The notes under the pieces are model-generated. The model saw only the letters and a program-made list of their open reading frames with translations, did not search any database and had not been told where the DNA came from. Shown here piece by piece: positions 27,404 to 35,464 of a stretch of 41,346 nt of DNA (position 1 is the stretch's first letter; each line of letters begins with the position of its first letter). The translations under genes were made by a program, and so were the position numbers. Origin of the DNA: Clostridiales bacterium (GTDB lineage: Bacteria > Bacillota > Clostridia > Lachnospirales > Lachnospiraceae); assembly GCA_020859985.1 (NCBI GenBank), contig JAJBVD010000044.1, positions 1 to 41,346 on the forward strand, read 5' to 3'.

Positions 27404-27867
27404 ATCACATATCTATAACAAATTATTCAAAATATCCGAATCTGGTCATTCTTCTGAATGGCCTGACCGGACCGGAGGAACGGATTGCTTTTTCACAAAG
27501 CGAAAAGCTATCTTTCAGCACACTGATTCCTTATATTCAGCAGATGCAATACAGATATCAGCTATTTCATCCACATGCTTCAAAAAAAGAAATAATGGAA
27601 TTTAATCCCACTATTATTATCTGTGAACCGGAACGATTTTTTGAATGGCACCGTTCTTTCAAAGTGTCAGGTTTGGAGAAACCTCCGCTGCTTCTCACTA
27701 TAGAAAGCGCAGATACAACCAGTTCGATCAAGGAAGATAGCGTTTTAAAAATCAGGCTATATAATGTAAATTCACAAGATGTAACCATTGTATTTTCCTC
27801 AGAGCCACAAGAACGTACGGATAAATTAAGGAATCTTAATGACTTTCCTACCGTTAAGATTCAATAA
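27400..27867 (+). CDS. Unrecognised 155-aa protein coupled to the NTP_transf_5-like gene
   Basis: Begins in an ATGA overlap (27400-27403) with the gene before it. Alternating strand/helix pattern: LVILLNGLTG, then PTIIICEPERFFEWH (about 67-81), then LLLTIESADTT and VTIVFSS. This looks like a small alpha/beta fold without a visible catalytic motif. It overlaps the end of the opposite-strand STAND gene by 14 bases (27854-27867), so the two genes converge. Likely functional partner of the 26516 gene. Confidence 0.65.
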   Translation: MNHISITNYSKYPNLVILLNGLTGPEERIAFSQSEKLSFSTLIPYIQQMQYRYQLFHPHASKKEIMEFNPTIIICEPERFFEWHRSFKVSGLEKPPLLLTIESADTTSSIKEDSVLKIRLYNVNSQDVTIVFSSEPQERTDKLRNLNDFPTVKIQ

Positions 27868-30316
27868 GAGTGAAAAATTTATTATACGTTTCCAACGTCT
27901 GGTCAAAATCTATCCATTCGAATTGCGAATGGATTTCATTAATTCTGATATAATCATTCTGCATTATCGCCACCGGAAGCCAAAGGAACTGGTAAACTTT
28001 TACTTTGTCCAGTAATAACCTGAAATTAGTTACCTGCAACGGTTGCCCTAATGCATATTGTAAATATAGTTCCACTAGCATTGGCGATAGGAGTCCCAGT
28101 TCATATCCATCTTTTTTGTTGTAATACAGGCTTTTATGAATATATTTGCGTGCCAGTTTATATTTTTTGAAATGAATACAGGCAATAGCCATTGAGTAAT
28201 AGATTTTAGCAATACTTTTTGCATCATCCAATGCTTTTGCCAGTTTTAAACCGGGAAAACAGTTCTCTTTATATAAAAGCTCAGGCAACAGGTAACAGTC
28301 CGTTTCACATAGATTTGTGCGGATATATACTTCCTGTATTGAATTTTTATATTTGTGATTAGTGTCTTGCGTTTCCAGATAAAAGCTCTTTGCATCATCA
28401 AAACATAGGTTGAAGCGATATATATGCCCCATATGCCTTAATGACTGGAAGATACTGTTTTCCTGTTCTGGATAGTTCCTTATATCTTTCTGAAACGGTT
28501 CAAGTATTGCTATCGCTTGCTTAAAATTGCCAATTATCGTATGATGGTCCGCCATGAAAATCAATGCCTGGGCAAAATACCATTCGCGAATTTCCGTAGA
28601 TTTTAATGTCGGAATGATATTTTGCAGATTCGAAACAAGTATTGTATCGTCTCCAAGCCACTGGTTAAGGTATCCGCTAATTATTTGTAGTGACTTATTA
28701 TGTTTGCCCAGATAATTGTTACTGCTGTCAATCTTCTCAAGATAAGATACTCTTACTTTTGTATCAGCCCGTTCTTCAGAAATTGCTTTAGTAAACCAGT
28801 AAACATCTTTGAGAGGTTCATATTTGGAGAATTCACTGATGTCAACAGGCATTATCACAATCTGGGTTTGCTTTATTGTAAAGAAAATGTCAAGCAATCG
28901 TTCCGTATCGTTTATCTGGAGATTGAATTCATTATCTATAATCAACTGAATCAGGTGTTTATACAGTATTATAATCTGGTTGTCACTTGCACCGAATATT
29001 GTCCTGCTCGCTATGTGATTTAAATATTTTTGAAAAATATCATAGCGCGTATTATAAGGAAGGATGTGGATTACGTTATTGTGAATTACATTATGTATCT
29101 TGTATAAGTTTTCTTCGCTTTCAATATTTGTTACGAGTGACAGGGAATGAATGTCATCATATGCCAGGCATGTAGTAATTGGAAACAGAGAGAGCAACAT
29201 TAAAAATATTTCCCGATCAAATATCTGTACAAATGATAATCCGAGCATGAATTCACGCTCATTTTCGGGCAGATGGCTAAAGAACCGATCAATTATTTCG
29301 CTTTTGTCCTTATAAAAGATCATCTCAGCTTTACGCGGACTATGAACCATATCTGTGTTTTGGTATGTATTAATTGCCAGCTCCAGATAGATAGGGATAC
29401 CATCTGAAATAGCAACAATATTCCTAACCGAGTTTGTGTCAATGCCAGATATACTTTCCAGTAAAAGCTTGCTTGCTTCCTCTTCAGGAAGTTCTTTGAG
29501 CTCGTAGGATATCAGCTCATTCTTTTTCAGAAAAGGAAATCTGATTTTTTCACGACCGGCTATAATAAAAAGGCCAGTATAAGAATATTCTACTAAATCC
29601 AATAACCAGTCTTTAACGGCTGTGTCAGAAAACTGTTTATATGCATCTATAATTAGAATCAATTTTTTGTCATGATAAAGACGGTTGATCTCCATTCCAA
29701 GCAACGCTCCTAATGTACTGTATAGTTCATTCGCAGTGAGACTTGAAATATCGAACATTCTACTATTAAAAATGCGGCTATAATAAGTTGTTTTTACTTT
29801 TTGAAATACTTCCCCTGCAATCTCCGCCATTTTATCTAATGGTATATTAATAAATTCCTGAAATCCAGATAAAGGAATACTTATAAGGGATCCAATGTCT
29901 TTAATATATTCCAACCATTGTGATTTCACGGTTTTAAAATAATCTTCATTAAGCTTTGTTATCTGGACCCGATTCCAATACGTAAAGAAAGCATAATCGA
30001 ATAATGGGCACGCATATGGGATTTGGCCTCGCAGATGTACAATCGCGTTTAACAAGATTGTACTGTCTGCTATTTCCAGAGAAAGGTTTAAAATTGTTAT
30101 ATTGGTATGGTCAGCCTTCATCCTTTCATTAAGGATTTTTTTTATTTCACTCAAAAGACGTGATTTCCCAATGCCGCCCATGCCATAGATAGAAAGCACT
30201 TTATAATAATTATTTTCAAAAGACAGGTGCTGATATTCATGTTTTACCGTTTCAATGATATCGGTCCTGTCCATAAATTTTATATCTTTTCTGTTAAATA
30301 TACTTTTAAATTTCAT
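27854..30316 (-). CDS. STAND/NB-ARC-like ATPase with C-terminal helical repeats
   Basis: Minus strand, 820 residues. Walker A is GMGGIGKS (45-52), the form typical of NB-ARC/AP-ATPases. A Walker B-like LILIIDAY lies near 220-228, and FIIAGREKI near 252-260 is a likely sensor-1. Residues about 560-800 form a helix-rich region with TPR-like pairs (AQALIFMADHHTIIGNFKQA and KIYYSMAIACIHFKKYKLA), fitting a superhelical sensor. The first 35 residues contain no separate effector domain, so an effector would have to be one of the neighbouring proteins. Its start is 32 bp from the start of the divergent kinase gene, giving a shared control region. Confidence 0.7.
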   Translation of the reverse strand: MKFKSIFNRKDIKFMDRTDIIETVKHEYQHLSFENNYYKVLSIYGMGGIGKSRLLSEIKKILNERMKADHTNITILNLSLEIADSTILLNAIVHLRGQIPYACPLFDYAFFTYWNRVQITKLNEDYFKTVKSQWLEYIKDIGSLISIPLSGFQEFINIPLDKMAEIAGEVFQKVKTTYYSRIFNSRMFDISSLTANELYSTLGALLGMEINRLYHDKKLILIIDAYKQFSDTAVKDWLLDLVEYSYTGLFIIAGREKIRFPFLKKNELISYELKELPEEEASKLLLESISGIDTNSVRNIVAISDGIPIYLELAINTYQNTDMVHSPRKAEMIFYKDKSEIIDRFFSHLPENEREFMLGLSFVQIFDREIFLMLLSLFPITTCLAYDDIHSLSLVTNIESEENLYKIHNVIHNNVIHILPYNTRYDIFQKYLNHIASRTIFGASDNQIIILYKHLIQLIIDNEFNLQINDTERLLDIFFTIKQTQIVIMPVDISEFSKYEPLKDVYWFTKAISEERADTKVRVSYLEKIDSSNNYLGKHNKSLQIISGYLNQWLGDDTILVSNLQNIIPTLKSTEIREWYFAQALIFMADHHTIIGNFKQAIAILEPFQKDIRNYPEQENSIFQSLRHMGHIYRFNLCFDDAKSFYLETQDTNHKYKNSIQEVYIRTNLCETDCYLLPELLYKENCFPGLKLAKALDDAKSIAKIYYSMAIACIHFKKYKLARKYIHKSLYYNKKDGYELGLLSPMLVELYLQYALGQPLQVTNFRLLLDKVKVYQFLWLPVAIMQNDYIRINEIHSQFEWIDFDQTLETYNKFFTLIES

Positions 30317-30348
30317 AACAGCTTAGCCTTTAAGGAGGTATTAATCGG

Positions 30349-31068
30349 ATGCTTGTTACAATCTTTGGACCGGATGGAGCCGGTAAAACAACCCAAATCA
30401 AAAGATTGCTGCAGGACTATGCAGCAAATGACTTTAAAATAGCTTCGGTATACGATGTCATGCCGGATTTTGATTATCAGGTTGGGAGCGATCTTAGCAG
30501 GTATTATAATTATTTCAAAAATTTTGATGTAATACATACTCGTTTTAGATTGCACTCAAATGAAAGCGATATTGTCATGAGCATACTGGAATCCATTCCT
30601 CAGGGAACGGATATTAAATTGACAGCTCTCTCGGCGTATATCGCATATTACTCTTATGTCCAGTGGAATAAATATGTCCTTGAGCCTTTATTGGCAGATG
30701 GCAAATTTTTAATCTGTGATAAGTATTATTATGATGATGTAGCTACAAAATCTGCGTTTGGATGTCCATATAAATGGCTTAAACAATTACATTACGACAC
30801 CCGGAAACCAGATTTATCATTTTATATAAAAGTCGATGGCTCTACGCTAATAGAACGGAATATGCATCGAGCTGATGGGCGAATCGTCCATTTTCAGTCA
30901 GATGTTGGTGTTAATCGGCTTCTATATTATTATGAGCAGATTGTTCAAGATGAAAACCTTATTGCAATCAACGGCAACAATAGCCAGGATGCCATTCATT
31001 CGGAAATCGTAAATGTTCTTGAGGAACATAAACTGGCGCCGTGGCAATATAGTAATAGTTCAGACTGA
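30349..31068 (+). CDS. Thymidylate-kinase-like P-loop protein
   Basis: A 239-residue protein with AAGGAGGT before its ATG. Residues 6-14 are the Walker A GPDGAGKTT of the thymidylate-kinase group. CDKYYYDDVATK (about 123-134) fits the DRYxxS-type lid/substrate segment, with Lys in place of the usual Arg. A KPDLSFYIKVD strand follows. It lacks the usual C-terminal lid sequence and is somewhat longer than a housekeeping Tmk. Position next to a nucleotidyltransferase and a STAND ATPase suggests a specialised role. Real substrate unknown. Confidence 0.7.
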   Translation: MLVTIFGPDGAGKTTQIKRLLQDYAANDFKIASVYDVMPDFDYQVGSDLSRYYNYFKNFDVIHTRFRLHSNESDIVMSILESIPQGTDIKLTALSAYIAYYSYVQWNKYVLEPLLADGKFLICDKYYYDDVATKSAFGCPYKWLKQLHYDTRKPDLSFYIKVDGSTLIERNMHRADGRIVHFQSDVGVNRLLYYYEQIVQDENLIAINGNNSQDAIHSEIVNVLEEHKLAPWQYSNSSD

Positions 31069-31124
31069 TTGAAGCTATCCATCATAGACTCATTTTTAGG
31101 TAAAACATACGCTTAGGACCACTG

Positions 31125-31159
31125 AAAATGACGGATAATCCCTAATTATCCGTCATTTT
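31125..31159 (+). terminator. Strong hairpin, copy 2 (ACGGATA family, inverted)
   Basis: A perfect 15-bp stem (AAAATGACGGATAAT / ATTATCCGTCATTTT) with loop CCCTA, followed by T residues. The loop is the reverse complement of that in the hairpin at 26429, so the two copies are in opposite orientation around the 26.5-31.1 kb cassette. Confidence 0.8.
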
Positions 31160-31264
31160 TACACGAGACAAAACATCCTTTTTTAGGCCCATGAAATCGC
31201 GTCTTGTAGCTATACGAAGAGCTGTAGTAAAGGAATTAAAAAATAGAATGGGACGGAAAGATAC

Positions 31265-31864
31265 ATGAATGATTTTTACGGATATATGAGAATATCAGAA
31301 GACCAAAGCGAGGAAAAACAGATCTTTGCATTGCGTGAATATGGAGTAGAAGATTCTTGCATTTACAAGGACAGACTGGAAGATTTGAATTATCCGGCAT
31401 ACTATGATCTTCTCGATGTCATCCGGCCGGGTGATACTGTTGTATTAAGAAGCCTGGACCAGCTGGGGGACAACTATGAGAACATTATCAGTAAATGGGA
31501 AAAAGTCACGAAAGAGCATGATGCGGCGATTGTTGTTCTGGACATGGAGCTTCCGGATATGGCGAAGGCATTGAGCGGGCAGTTTGTATCTGAATTTGTG
31601 CTTGATGTTATGAATTATGTTGAACAGAACAGGAAAGTGCTTCGCCGCCAGAAACAGCGGGAAGGTATCAGAGCGGCTCATGAAAGGGGTGTGAAGTTCG
31701 GCTCTCCCCCAAAAATGGTTCCGGAAGAATTTAAGATAATTAAAAGGGAATATGAACAGGGAAGATTGACAGTTACAGATGCTGCCGCCCGTTTACATAT
31801 CAGCAGGGCAACGTTTCGAAAATGGATGAAGAACGAAGAGATAATTCAGAAGGGAGGGTTTTGA
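31265..31864 (+). CDS. Serine-recombinase-like protein, probably catalytically inactive
   Basis: A 199-residue protein of the resolvase/invertase size. The N-terminus FYGYMRISEDQ has the nucleophile Ser11 and Arg9 equivalents. The usual DRLGR segment reads LDQLGDN (64-70), so two catalytic arginines are Gln and Asp, and the earlier D/NRP arginine is Tyr (LNYPAYYDLL). Residues about 160-190 are a resolvase-type HTH (VTDAAARLHISRATFRKWM). A DNA-binding regulator derived from a recombinase is the likeliest reading. Its stop directly precedes the TTG of the LoaP-like gene, so the two are coupled. Confidence 0.8.
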   Translation: MNDFYGYMRISEDQSEEKQIFALREYGVEDSCIYKDRLEDLNYPAYYDLLDVIRPGDTVVLRSLDQLGDNYENIISKWEKVTKEHDAAIVVLDMELPDMAKALSGQFVSEFVLDVMNYVEQNRKVLRRQKQREGIRAAHERGVKFGSPPKMVPEEFKIIKREYEQGRLTVTDAAARLHISRATFRKWMKNEEIIQKGGF

Positions 31865-32443
31865 TTGTTATACGCACTTTACAACGCATTTGCGGAAGAA
31901 CAGAATAAGGAAACTAAGTCAGTCAGGGAGCCATCGAAATTCGGAGAATGTTCGGAGGCTTCTTTTAGCTTCGAAACTTTTTCACTCCCGGTCGATTTAT
32001 TTCAGTTTACGATTGAACGTAAGCGACACATCCAAAGAGAATGGCGTTCGACTATAGCAACGTTGTTCCCGGAGTATTTCTTTTTTGATTGTGAGAAAGA
32101 TATGGCTTCTGAGGTGATGAAGAGACTGGATGAAGAGTTGAATCGGGATCAGCCGATAAAACAGCAGGTTCCATTGATTGCCATACCTCAGGAACTCTCT
32201 GACCTTTTATATGAACTTTGTGATCAGCAGCATCATATTCCAATGTCAAAGGGAGTCATTGTAAATGGCATGGCACATGTCACGGAAGGCCCACTTACGG
32301 GTCATGACAACAGGATCGTGCGGATTGACCGACACAAACGATTGGCCTGGTTGAAATATTCTGAGAATATTACCAGGGATTTTTCAAAGAATAGCACCAG
32401 TGTGCTGGTTGCCGGGCTGGAGATCACGGAGAGAGTGTCATAA
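31865..32443 (+). CDS. LoaP/NusG-like transcription antiterminator
   Basis: A 192-residue protein with a TTG start immediately after the previous stop and GGGAGGG at 31853-31859. The first strand LYALYNAFAEEQ and LFPEYFFFDCE are typical of the NusG N-terminal (NGN) domain. A long insertion occurs in the middle. Residues about 145-190 are the KOW region: VTEGPLTGHDNRIVRIDRHKR is close to the LoaP consensus. LoaP proteins in gut Firmicutes enable long operons of capsule or specialised metabolites. Pairing with the recombinase-like gene suggests a joint regulatory cassette. Which operon it controls is not visible here. Confidence 0.8.
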   Translation: MLYALYNAFAEEQNKETKSVREPSKFGECSEASFSFETFSLPVDLFQFTIERKRHIQREWRSTIATLFPEYFFFDCEKDMASEVMKRLDEELNRDQPIKQQVPLIAIPQELSDLLYELCDQQHHIPMSKGVIVNGMAHVTEGPLTGHDNRIVRIDRHKRLAWLKYSENITRDFSKNSTSVLVAGLEITERVS

Positions 32444-32482
32444 GAAAGCACAAGACGGCAGGAAGATGGAAGAAGCTTATAG

Positions 32483-32518
32483 AACTGACGGATATAGAGA
32501 GTTATCCGTCAGTTTTTG
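32483..32518 (+). terminator. Hairpin, copy 3 (ACGGATA family), after the LoaP-like gene
   Basis: A 12-bp stem (AACTGACGGATA / TATCCGTCAGTT) with an 8-base loop, followed by TTT; it ends the LoaP-like transcript 40 bases after the stop and lies in front of the convergent recombinase. Confidence 0.8.
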
Positions 32519-32599
32519 ATAGGAAGTTTTCTGAATGAATAAAAGGTTGCATGGCGCGATAGCTGTCAGCGTAAATGATGCAGAAAGCAGATGTTCCTG

Positions 32600-33520
32600 C
32601 TAGTGGATATCGAAATCCTTCCTCGGATGCTTATTTGTCAGGATGTCTTTCTGTTTTGCAGTGGACACATGTGTGTAGATTTCGGTCACGGAAATAGAAC
32701 TGTGTCCGAGCATACTCTGGATGTATCGGATATCTACACCTGCATCCAGTAAGGAGGATGCGAAGGTATGGCGAAACTTATGGGGCGTGATTTTCATTTC
32801 AATCGCCGCCTTGTTTACATATTTTTTTATCATTCGCCTCACGGACTGGTCTGAAATAGCTCTACCGTGTGGCCCGGGGAAAAAGAAGCCGCTTTCACGG
32901 ATACGATCTTCGTGAACCTGACGGTATTCTTTTAAAATATGGACAACATCGGTATTTCCAATCTGCAGGCGTCGCTCTTTGTTTCCTTTTCCTTCAATCA
33001 GGAGCTTGCCGCTGTTCAGATCAATGGCTGTACACCTCATCTGACATAATTCTGAGATTCGCATGCCGGTGGAAAAAAGCATCTCGCAGACAGCGATGTC
33101 CTGCAACGCTTTCCGGCGGCGGTAATCGGTCGTGGCTGAATGGTAGTCATCATAAATCTTTTTCAGAAAAATTTCTACGACATCGAGAGGAATAGACTTA
33201 GGAAGCGTGACAGGCTCCCGGAATTTGATGTGTACTTTGCTAAATGGATTGGTCAGAATAATATCCCGGAATTCAAGATAGCGGAACAGGGCTTTCACGG
33301 AGGCAATTTTTCGTTTCACAGTTTTAGGCCTGTATTTTTGGTGCAGTTTGGAGATATACTCCTCAATGACTGATGGGGTGATGGCCGCAATATCCTCTAC
33401 CTTGACTGTCGCCGCAAATTGGGAAAGATCTATCCGGTAGGCTCTTATGGTTTTTTTGTCAAGACGTTTCTGGTTCTGGCAGTATGCCAGATAATCGTTG
33501 ATACATGAGTGTAAGTTCAT
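32600..33520 (-). CDS. Tyrosine recombinase (XerC/integrase family)
   Basis: Minus strand, 306 residues. The start at 33520 is preferred because AGAAGG lies about eight bases upstream and this gives the normal Xer length; a longer frame extends to 33658. The N-terminal SAM-like domain (about 1-95) carries LDKKTIRAYRIDLSQFA. The catalytic set is complete: Arg154 (STGMRISELC), Lys178 (EGKGNKE), His247 and Arg250 (HKFRH), His273 (LGHSS) and nucleophile Tyr282 (EIYTHV). Such enzymes in gut Firmicutes drive promoter inversion or integration near capsule loci. An 11-bp direct repeat flanks the gene (32576 and 33628). No invertible promoter was identified here. Confidence 0.85.
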   Translation of the reverse strand: MNLHSCINDYLAYCQNQKRLDKKTIRAYRIDLSQFAATVKVEDIAAITPSVIEEYISKLHQKYRPKTVKRKIASVKALFRYLEFRDIILTNPFSKVHIKFREPVTLPKSIPLDVVEIFLKKIYDDYHSATTDYRRRKALQDIAVCEMLFSTGMRISELCQMRCTAIDLNSGKLLIEGKGNKERRLQIGNTDVVHILKEYRQVHEDRIRESGFFFPGPHGRAISDQSVRRMIKKYVNKAAIEMKITPHKFRHTFASSLLDAGVDIRYIQSMLGHSSISVTEIYTHVSTAKQKDILTNKHPRKDFDIH

Positions 33521-33774
33521 AAAATACGCCTTCTTTCTTTTTGCTATTGTAGAGCTAACAGAAAAAGAATAATATTTTATATGGGATACCGCAAGGGCGG
33601 ATGTTGATTTAGAAGAAGAGGTTTGAGTGATGCAGAAATGAAACAGAGTGTAGGGCATTTATGGAAAACAGATGTTGATTAAGGGTTTGCCTTATGGTAA
33701 GCTATGGCAACGGCATAATTTGTCATAAACAGAACATTAGTGCGGCAGAATGTCGAGATAAGGGGGTATCTTAC

Positions 33775-34098
33775 GTGCCGGTCATTAAATGGATTCATTT
33801 CTCAGATTTACATTTGAACAGTGATGGGATGGAGACGGAATTACTACGGGACGAACTGCCTGATTTCCTATTGAAAAGTGGGATTCGGTGCGACTATGCG
33901 TTCTGTACTGGTGATATTCGGTATGCGCCTGATGGAGCATACCCGAATGATACCGCAGAATACATTTTGTCATTGTGTACAGCAGCACACGTTCCAGTCG
34001 AGAACTTGTTTATTGTGCCGGGTAATCATGAAAAAAGCGGAAGGACTTATGAGGAGATTCTGGCTTTTTTGAGGGGAGACGAGGGAGAAACGTCATGA
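33775..34098 (+). CDS. Truncated calcineurin-like metallophosphoesterase
   Basis: A 107-residue product when started at the GTG at 33775, which has AGGGGGT nearby. It shows the first metal motifs of the calcineurin-like fold: HFSDLHLN, CTGDIRYA and VPGNHEKS. The second half of the fold, which supplies the remaining His metal ligands, is missing because the frame ends at a TGA. It is therefore likely non-functional or a remnant of a larger protein. The TGA overlaps the ATG of the next gene (ATGA). Confidence 0.65.
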   Translation: MPVIKWIHFSDLHLNSDGMETELLRDELPDFLLKSGIRCDYAFCTGDIRYAPDGAYPNDTAEYILSLCTAAHVPVENLFIVPGNHEKSGRTYEEILAFLRGDEGETS

Positions 34099-34505
34099 AA
34101 CAGTATACATTTAAGGTATATCCGAAAGGAAAAGGGCGGGAATGCTACCGGATAATTCATATATTAGGCAAAGAGACATTGGATAGATTATGCGAAGTTA
34201 TCCTCGATGCATTTGGTTTTGTGGATGAGCATCTGTATGAATTCTGCATGAATAACAGGATGTATGAAGAAGATAATTATCAATCAGATCCGGATACGGA
34301 ATATCAGGAATCAACAAAAGAAAAGATAGACCGGCTCCAGCTTGTAAAAGGGCAGAAATTTTCTTTACACTATGACTTTGGCGATGATTGGATGTTTGTG
34401 ATAAGTGTACAGGGAATTAACGAAACAGACGAAAATATCATGCCGTACATAACCCAAGAGAAAGGATTTCTCATACAATACCCTGATTGTGAGGAATTTG
34501 AGTGA
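34095..34505 (+). CDS. Plasmid pRiA4b ORF-3-like protein
   Basis: A 136-residue protein. YTFKVYPKGK at the start, a CYRIIHILGKETLDRLCEVI region, DAFGFVDEHLYEF in the middle and HYDFGDDWMFVISV near the end match the pRiA4b ORF-3 family, whose members occur with mobile elements and in short operons. Function of the family is unknown. It is coupled to the truncated phosphoesterase and followed by a CIRCE-controlled promoter. Confidence 0.75.
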   Translation: MKQYTFKVYPKGKGRECYRIIHILGKETLDRLCEVILDAFGFVDEHLYEFCMNNRMYEEDNYQSDPDTEYQESTKEKIDRLQLVKGQKFSLHYDFGDDWMFVISVQGINETDENIMPYITQEKGFLIQYPDCEEFE

Positions 34506-34542
34506 GAAAAATACAGGAAGTTAAGGAAGTGAAAGAAAAATA

Positions 34543-34569
34543 TTAGCACTCAATGCTTGACACTGCTAA
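34543..34569 (+). promoter_or_regulatory. CIRCE operator (HrcA site) of the hsp20 gene
   Basis: TTAGCACTC, nine bases, then CACTGCTAA. This matches the CIRCE consensus TTAGCACTC-N9-GAGTGCTAA with two mismatches in the second arm and the correct spacing. HrcA is the known repressor; the gene downstream is a heat-shock gene. Confidence 0.8.
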
Positions 34570-34585
34570 CAATTAATGTTATAAC
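34557..34585 (+). promoter_or_regulatory. Sigma-A promoter of hsp20
   Basis: TTGACA (34557-34562), a 17-base spacer, and TATAAC (34580-34585). The -35 box lies inside the CIRCE element, so HrcA binding would block RNA polymerase. The leader to the ATG at 34699 is about 107 bases. Confidence 0.75.
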
Positions 34586-34698
34586 TCTCATAGAACAAAG
34601 GAAGAGCGATGGAAAAATAAAAACAGATTCCATTTTGCCTCCGGTTCCAATACAGATAATAATAAAATTGTTTTGTTTAATAAAAGGAGAGATGACAT

Positions 34699-35139
34699 AT
34701 GTTGAGACCGAGTATTTACAGAGAGAATTTGTGGGATGAGTTCTTTGATGATTTCTTTAATGAGCCGTTTTACCGCACAAGCGTATCCAGAGGGCAGACA
34801 GACCTGATGAGAACGGATGTGAAAGAAAGCGACAGCGAGTATGAGCTGACGATGAATCTTCCGGGCATCAAAAAAGAGAATGTGAAGGCCGAACTGAAGG
34901 ATGGATATCTGACAATCCAGGCATCCACGAACACAAATAATGATCAGAAAGATAGCAGTGGTAAGTATGTTCGCCGTGAACGCTATGCCGGATCTTTCAG
35001 CAGATCGTTCTATGTGGGAGAGGATGTAAAGCAGGAAGACATCAAGGCAAAGTTTGAGAATGGTACCCTAGTCCTTACCGTGCCGAAGAAAGTCCAGCAG
35101 CCGGTAGTTGAAGAAAATAAGTATATCGCCATTGAATAA
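34699..35139 (+). CDS. Small heat-shock protein Hsp20
   Basis: A 146-residue protein with AAGGAG at 34683-34688. After a Phe/Asp-rich N-terminal arm, the alpha-crystallin domain covers about residues 35-135, with YELTMNLPGIKKENVKAEL, then the RRERYAGSFSRSFYVGEDV region and NGTLVLTVPKK, the usual end of the domain. The C-terminal IEN-type tail (NKYIAIE) completes it. It holds unfolding proteins in a soluble state under heat or other stress. Control by HrcA through the CIRCE element is likely. Confidence 0.92.
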   Translation: MLRPSIYRENLWDEFFDDFFNEPFYRTSVSRGQTDLMRTDVKESDSEYELTMNLPGIKKENVKAELKDGYLTIQASTNTNNDQKDSSGKYVRRERYAGSFSRSFYVGEDVKQEDIKAKFENGTLVLTVPKKVQQPVVEENKYIAIE

Positions 35140-35151
35140 TATAGCTTACAA

Positions 35152-35271
35152 GAATTTCGCTGCGCTTGTGGGCGTTGGACATCCGGTGGATGTCCGTTTA
35201 GCCTTCGCTGGGTGGCATCGCGTCCATTGGACGGGATATTCGCCGACCGAAGTGGAGCGTAGACGAAATTC
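35152..35271 (+). other. Structured 120-bp element
   Basis: The stretch begins GAATTTCGCTGCGCT and ends with AGCGTAGACGAAATTC, near-complementary outer arms (8 bp plus 4 bp with a small bulge). Inside are GGACATCC-ggt-GGATGTCC (35177-35195) and CGTCC-att-GGACG (35221-35233). This could be a folded RNA, a REP/BIME-like repeat or the remains of a MITE, and it may serve as the hsp20 terminator. The rest of the region up to 35464 shows nothing else. Confidence 0.5.
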
Positions 35272-35464
35272 GTAATCTAACGAGCAGATGATTTTTGCTG
35301 CGAATTTCTGCTACAGGCAGTGAAGATCTTGGCGAGTTAAATACCATCCGTATCCTTTTGATCGACTTACCGTATTTTTAATCAGAGCTACATTTTATGC
35401 GATGTACATCGTTTAATTGCCTTCTTTGCAACAAGCAACATAAGAGTGAATAAGTTAGGCACTA

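Noticed and set aside
26429-31159. Inverted hairpins as transposon ends
   Set aside because: No transposase inside and no target duplication visible; the hairpins look like terminators, so the region is described only as a cassette.
31265-31864. Active DNA invertase or resolvase
   Set aside because: The key arginines are replaced (Tyr, Gln, Asp), so activity is not assumed.
34557-34739. Small open frame upstream of hsp20
   Set aside because: It begins in the promoter/CIRCE element, has no ribosome site and overlaps the hsp20 start.
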